This document shows positions 35,078-35,604 of a stretch of DNA of 35,604 nucleotides, piece after piece (position 1 is the first letter of the stretch; every line of letters begins with the position of its first letter). Made by a program: the position numbers and the translations under genes. Under the pieces are notes generated by a model. The model was not told the DNA's origin. It saw only the letters and a program-made list of their open reading frames with translations, and made no database searches. This DNA is from Stramenopiles sp. TOSAG23-2. Taxonomy: Eukaryota > Sar. The stretch covers positions 1-35,604 of the forward strand of contig LT649342.1 of NCBI GenBank assembly GCA_900128395.1, read 5' to 3'.

Positions 35078-35604
35078 TCTTTCTTCGATGAATTAATTAT
35101 TATATACAACAAAATTTCGTTTCTTGACATGTGAACAAACTGGGTTTTTTTGTGTATAGACTATTTTATATATTTTAATTTATTAGTCTGTCTGTCTACT
35201 ATTAATAATATTAATATCAATACAAGATTTAATAAAGTAAACTTTAATTACTTTTTAACCGATCTTTTTGATGCCATTTTTTTAATAATGCTAGAATAAA
35301 ATTTGTTGACTGTTTTGCTCTTTTCTTGATTGTGATTTCCAAAATTACATCAAAATACCCGTGAAATTATTTTTTCCCGATAGTATTTAGCTGCTAAAAC
35401 TTGAAATTTATTGGCAGTCTGGCAGTGCATTCCAGGCATTCCAGCATTGAATATAAACAATAAACAACTAGACGTTATCTGGTTATTCCACTACACTTAA
35501 AATGTATTTATGTAAGTATATACATATGAGTGTGTATGTAGATACATATATATATATATATACATATATTTCTATAATAACATAATAACAATAATACAAT
35601 AGTG
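35078..35604. promoter_or_regulatory. 5' spacer of the giant coiled-coil gene, to window edge
   Basis: This 527-bp stretch contains no convincing gene. TTGGCAGTCTGGCAGTG at 35411-35427 followed by CATTCCAGGCATTCCAGCATTG (two CATTCCAG words, 35428-35449) is the only less AT-rich part and resembles the GCCAATCTGGCAAT words upstream of other genes. The last 90 bases are TA- and TATG-rich. A neighbouring gene may start beyond the edge. Confidence 0.4.

Noticed and set aside
1-35604. CRISPR array, prophage or bacterial operon
   Set aside because: No regularly spaced repeats, no phage genes and no ribosome-binding-site spacing; the gene set is eukaryotic.

Overview
This window looks like nuclear DNA of a gene-dense microbial eukaryote (protist). 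The evidence is gene content (the proteasome adaptor Ecm29, the mitochondrial fission protein MTFP1, a USP9X-like deubiquitinase with a RanBP2 zinc finger, and a receptor kinase), very AT-rich spacers (by eye roughly one third G+C overall), and the absence of operons or Shine-Dalgarno spacing. TAA, TGA and TAG all serve as stops, so the standard code applies. Every gene reads as one uninterrupted frame, up to 6.4 kb, so this is an intron-poor or intronless stretch. I cannot name the lineage from sequence alone.

Layout: (1) 3-3584 (+) Ecm29, cut by the left edge. (2) 3823-4404 (-) MTFP1-like protein. (3) 4773-10139 (+) a 1788-residue receptor-like protein: degenerate 5'-nucleotidase, periplasmic-binding/ANF-type ligand domain, membrane span, kinase, pseudokinase. 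(4) 10386-12113 (-) type II membrane protein with a PA domain. (5) 12726-13295 (-) small coiled-coil protein. (6) 13967-20389 (+) giant ubiquitin hydrolase. (7) 20777-22405 (-) FAD/NAD(P)-dependent oxidoreductase. (8) 23543-24394 (+) double-hotdog thioesterase-like protein. (9) 24575-25243 (-) VTT-domain membrane protein. (10) 25835-28345 (+) secreted or lumenal GT2-GT4 double glycosyltransferase. (11) 28542-29336 (-) unknown protein. (12) 29774-35077 (-) 1767-residue coiled-coil protein.

The genes alternate strand almost perfectly, so spacers are mainly convergent (3'/3') or divergent (5'/5'), and the two classes look different. Convergent spacers are short and rich in TACGAG/CTCGTA elements, small hairpins and a shared TTCGTACGAA palindrome. 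Spacers containing 5' ends are longer, contain less AT-rich patches, and reuse GCCAATCTGGCAAT, TTACCAGGT and CACACAG-type words. The 1.1-kb spacer at 22406-23542 holds a perfect 30-bp palindrome and a telomere-like scrap. An 85-bp tandem duplication lies directly before the glycosyltransferase start codon.

The genes do not form one pathway. Ecm29 and the deubiquitinase both belong to the ubiquitin-proteasome system, but in a eukaryote this proximity is probably chance. The most unusual item is the receptor at 4773-10139: a nucleotidase-derived ectodomain that has lost its metal ligands, joined to a second ligand-binding module and to a tandem kinase-pseudokinase.
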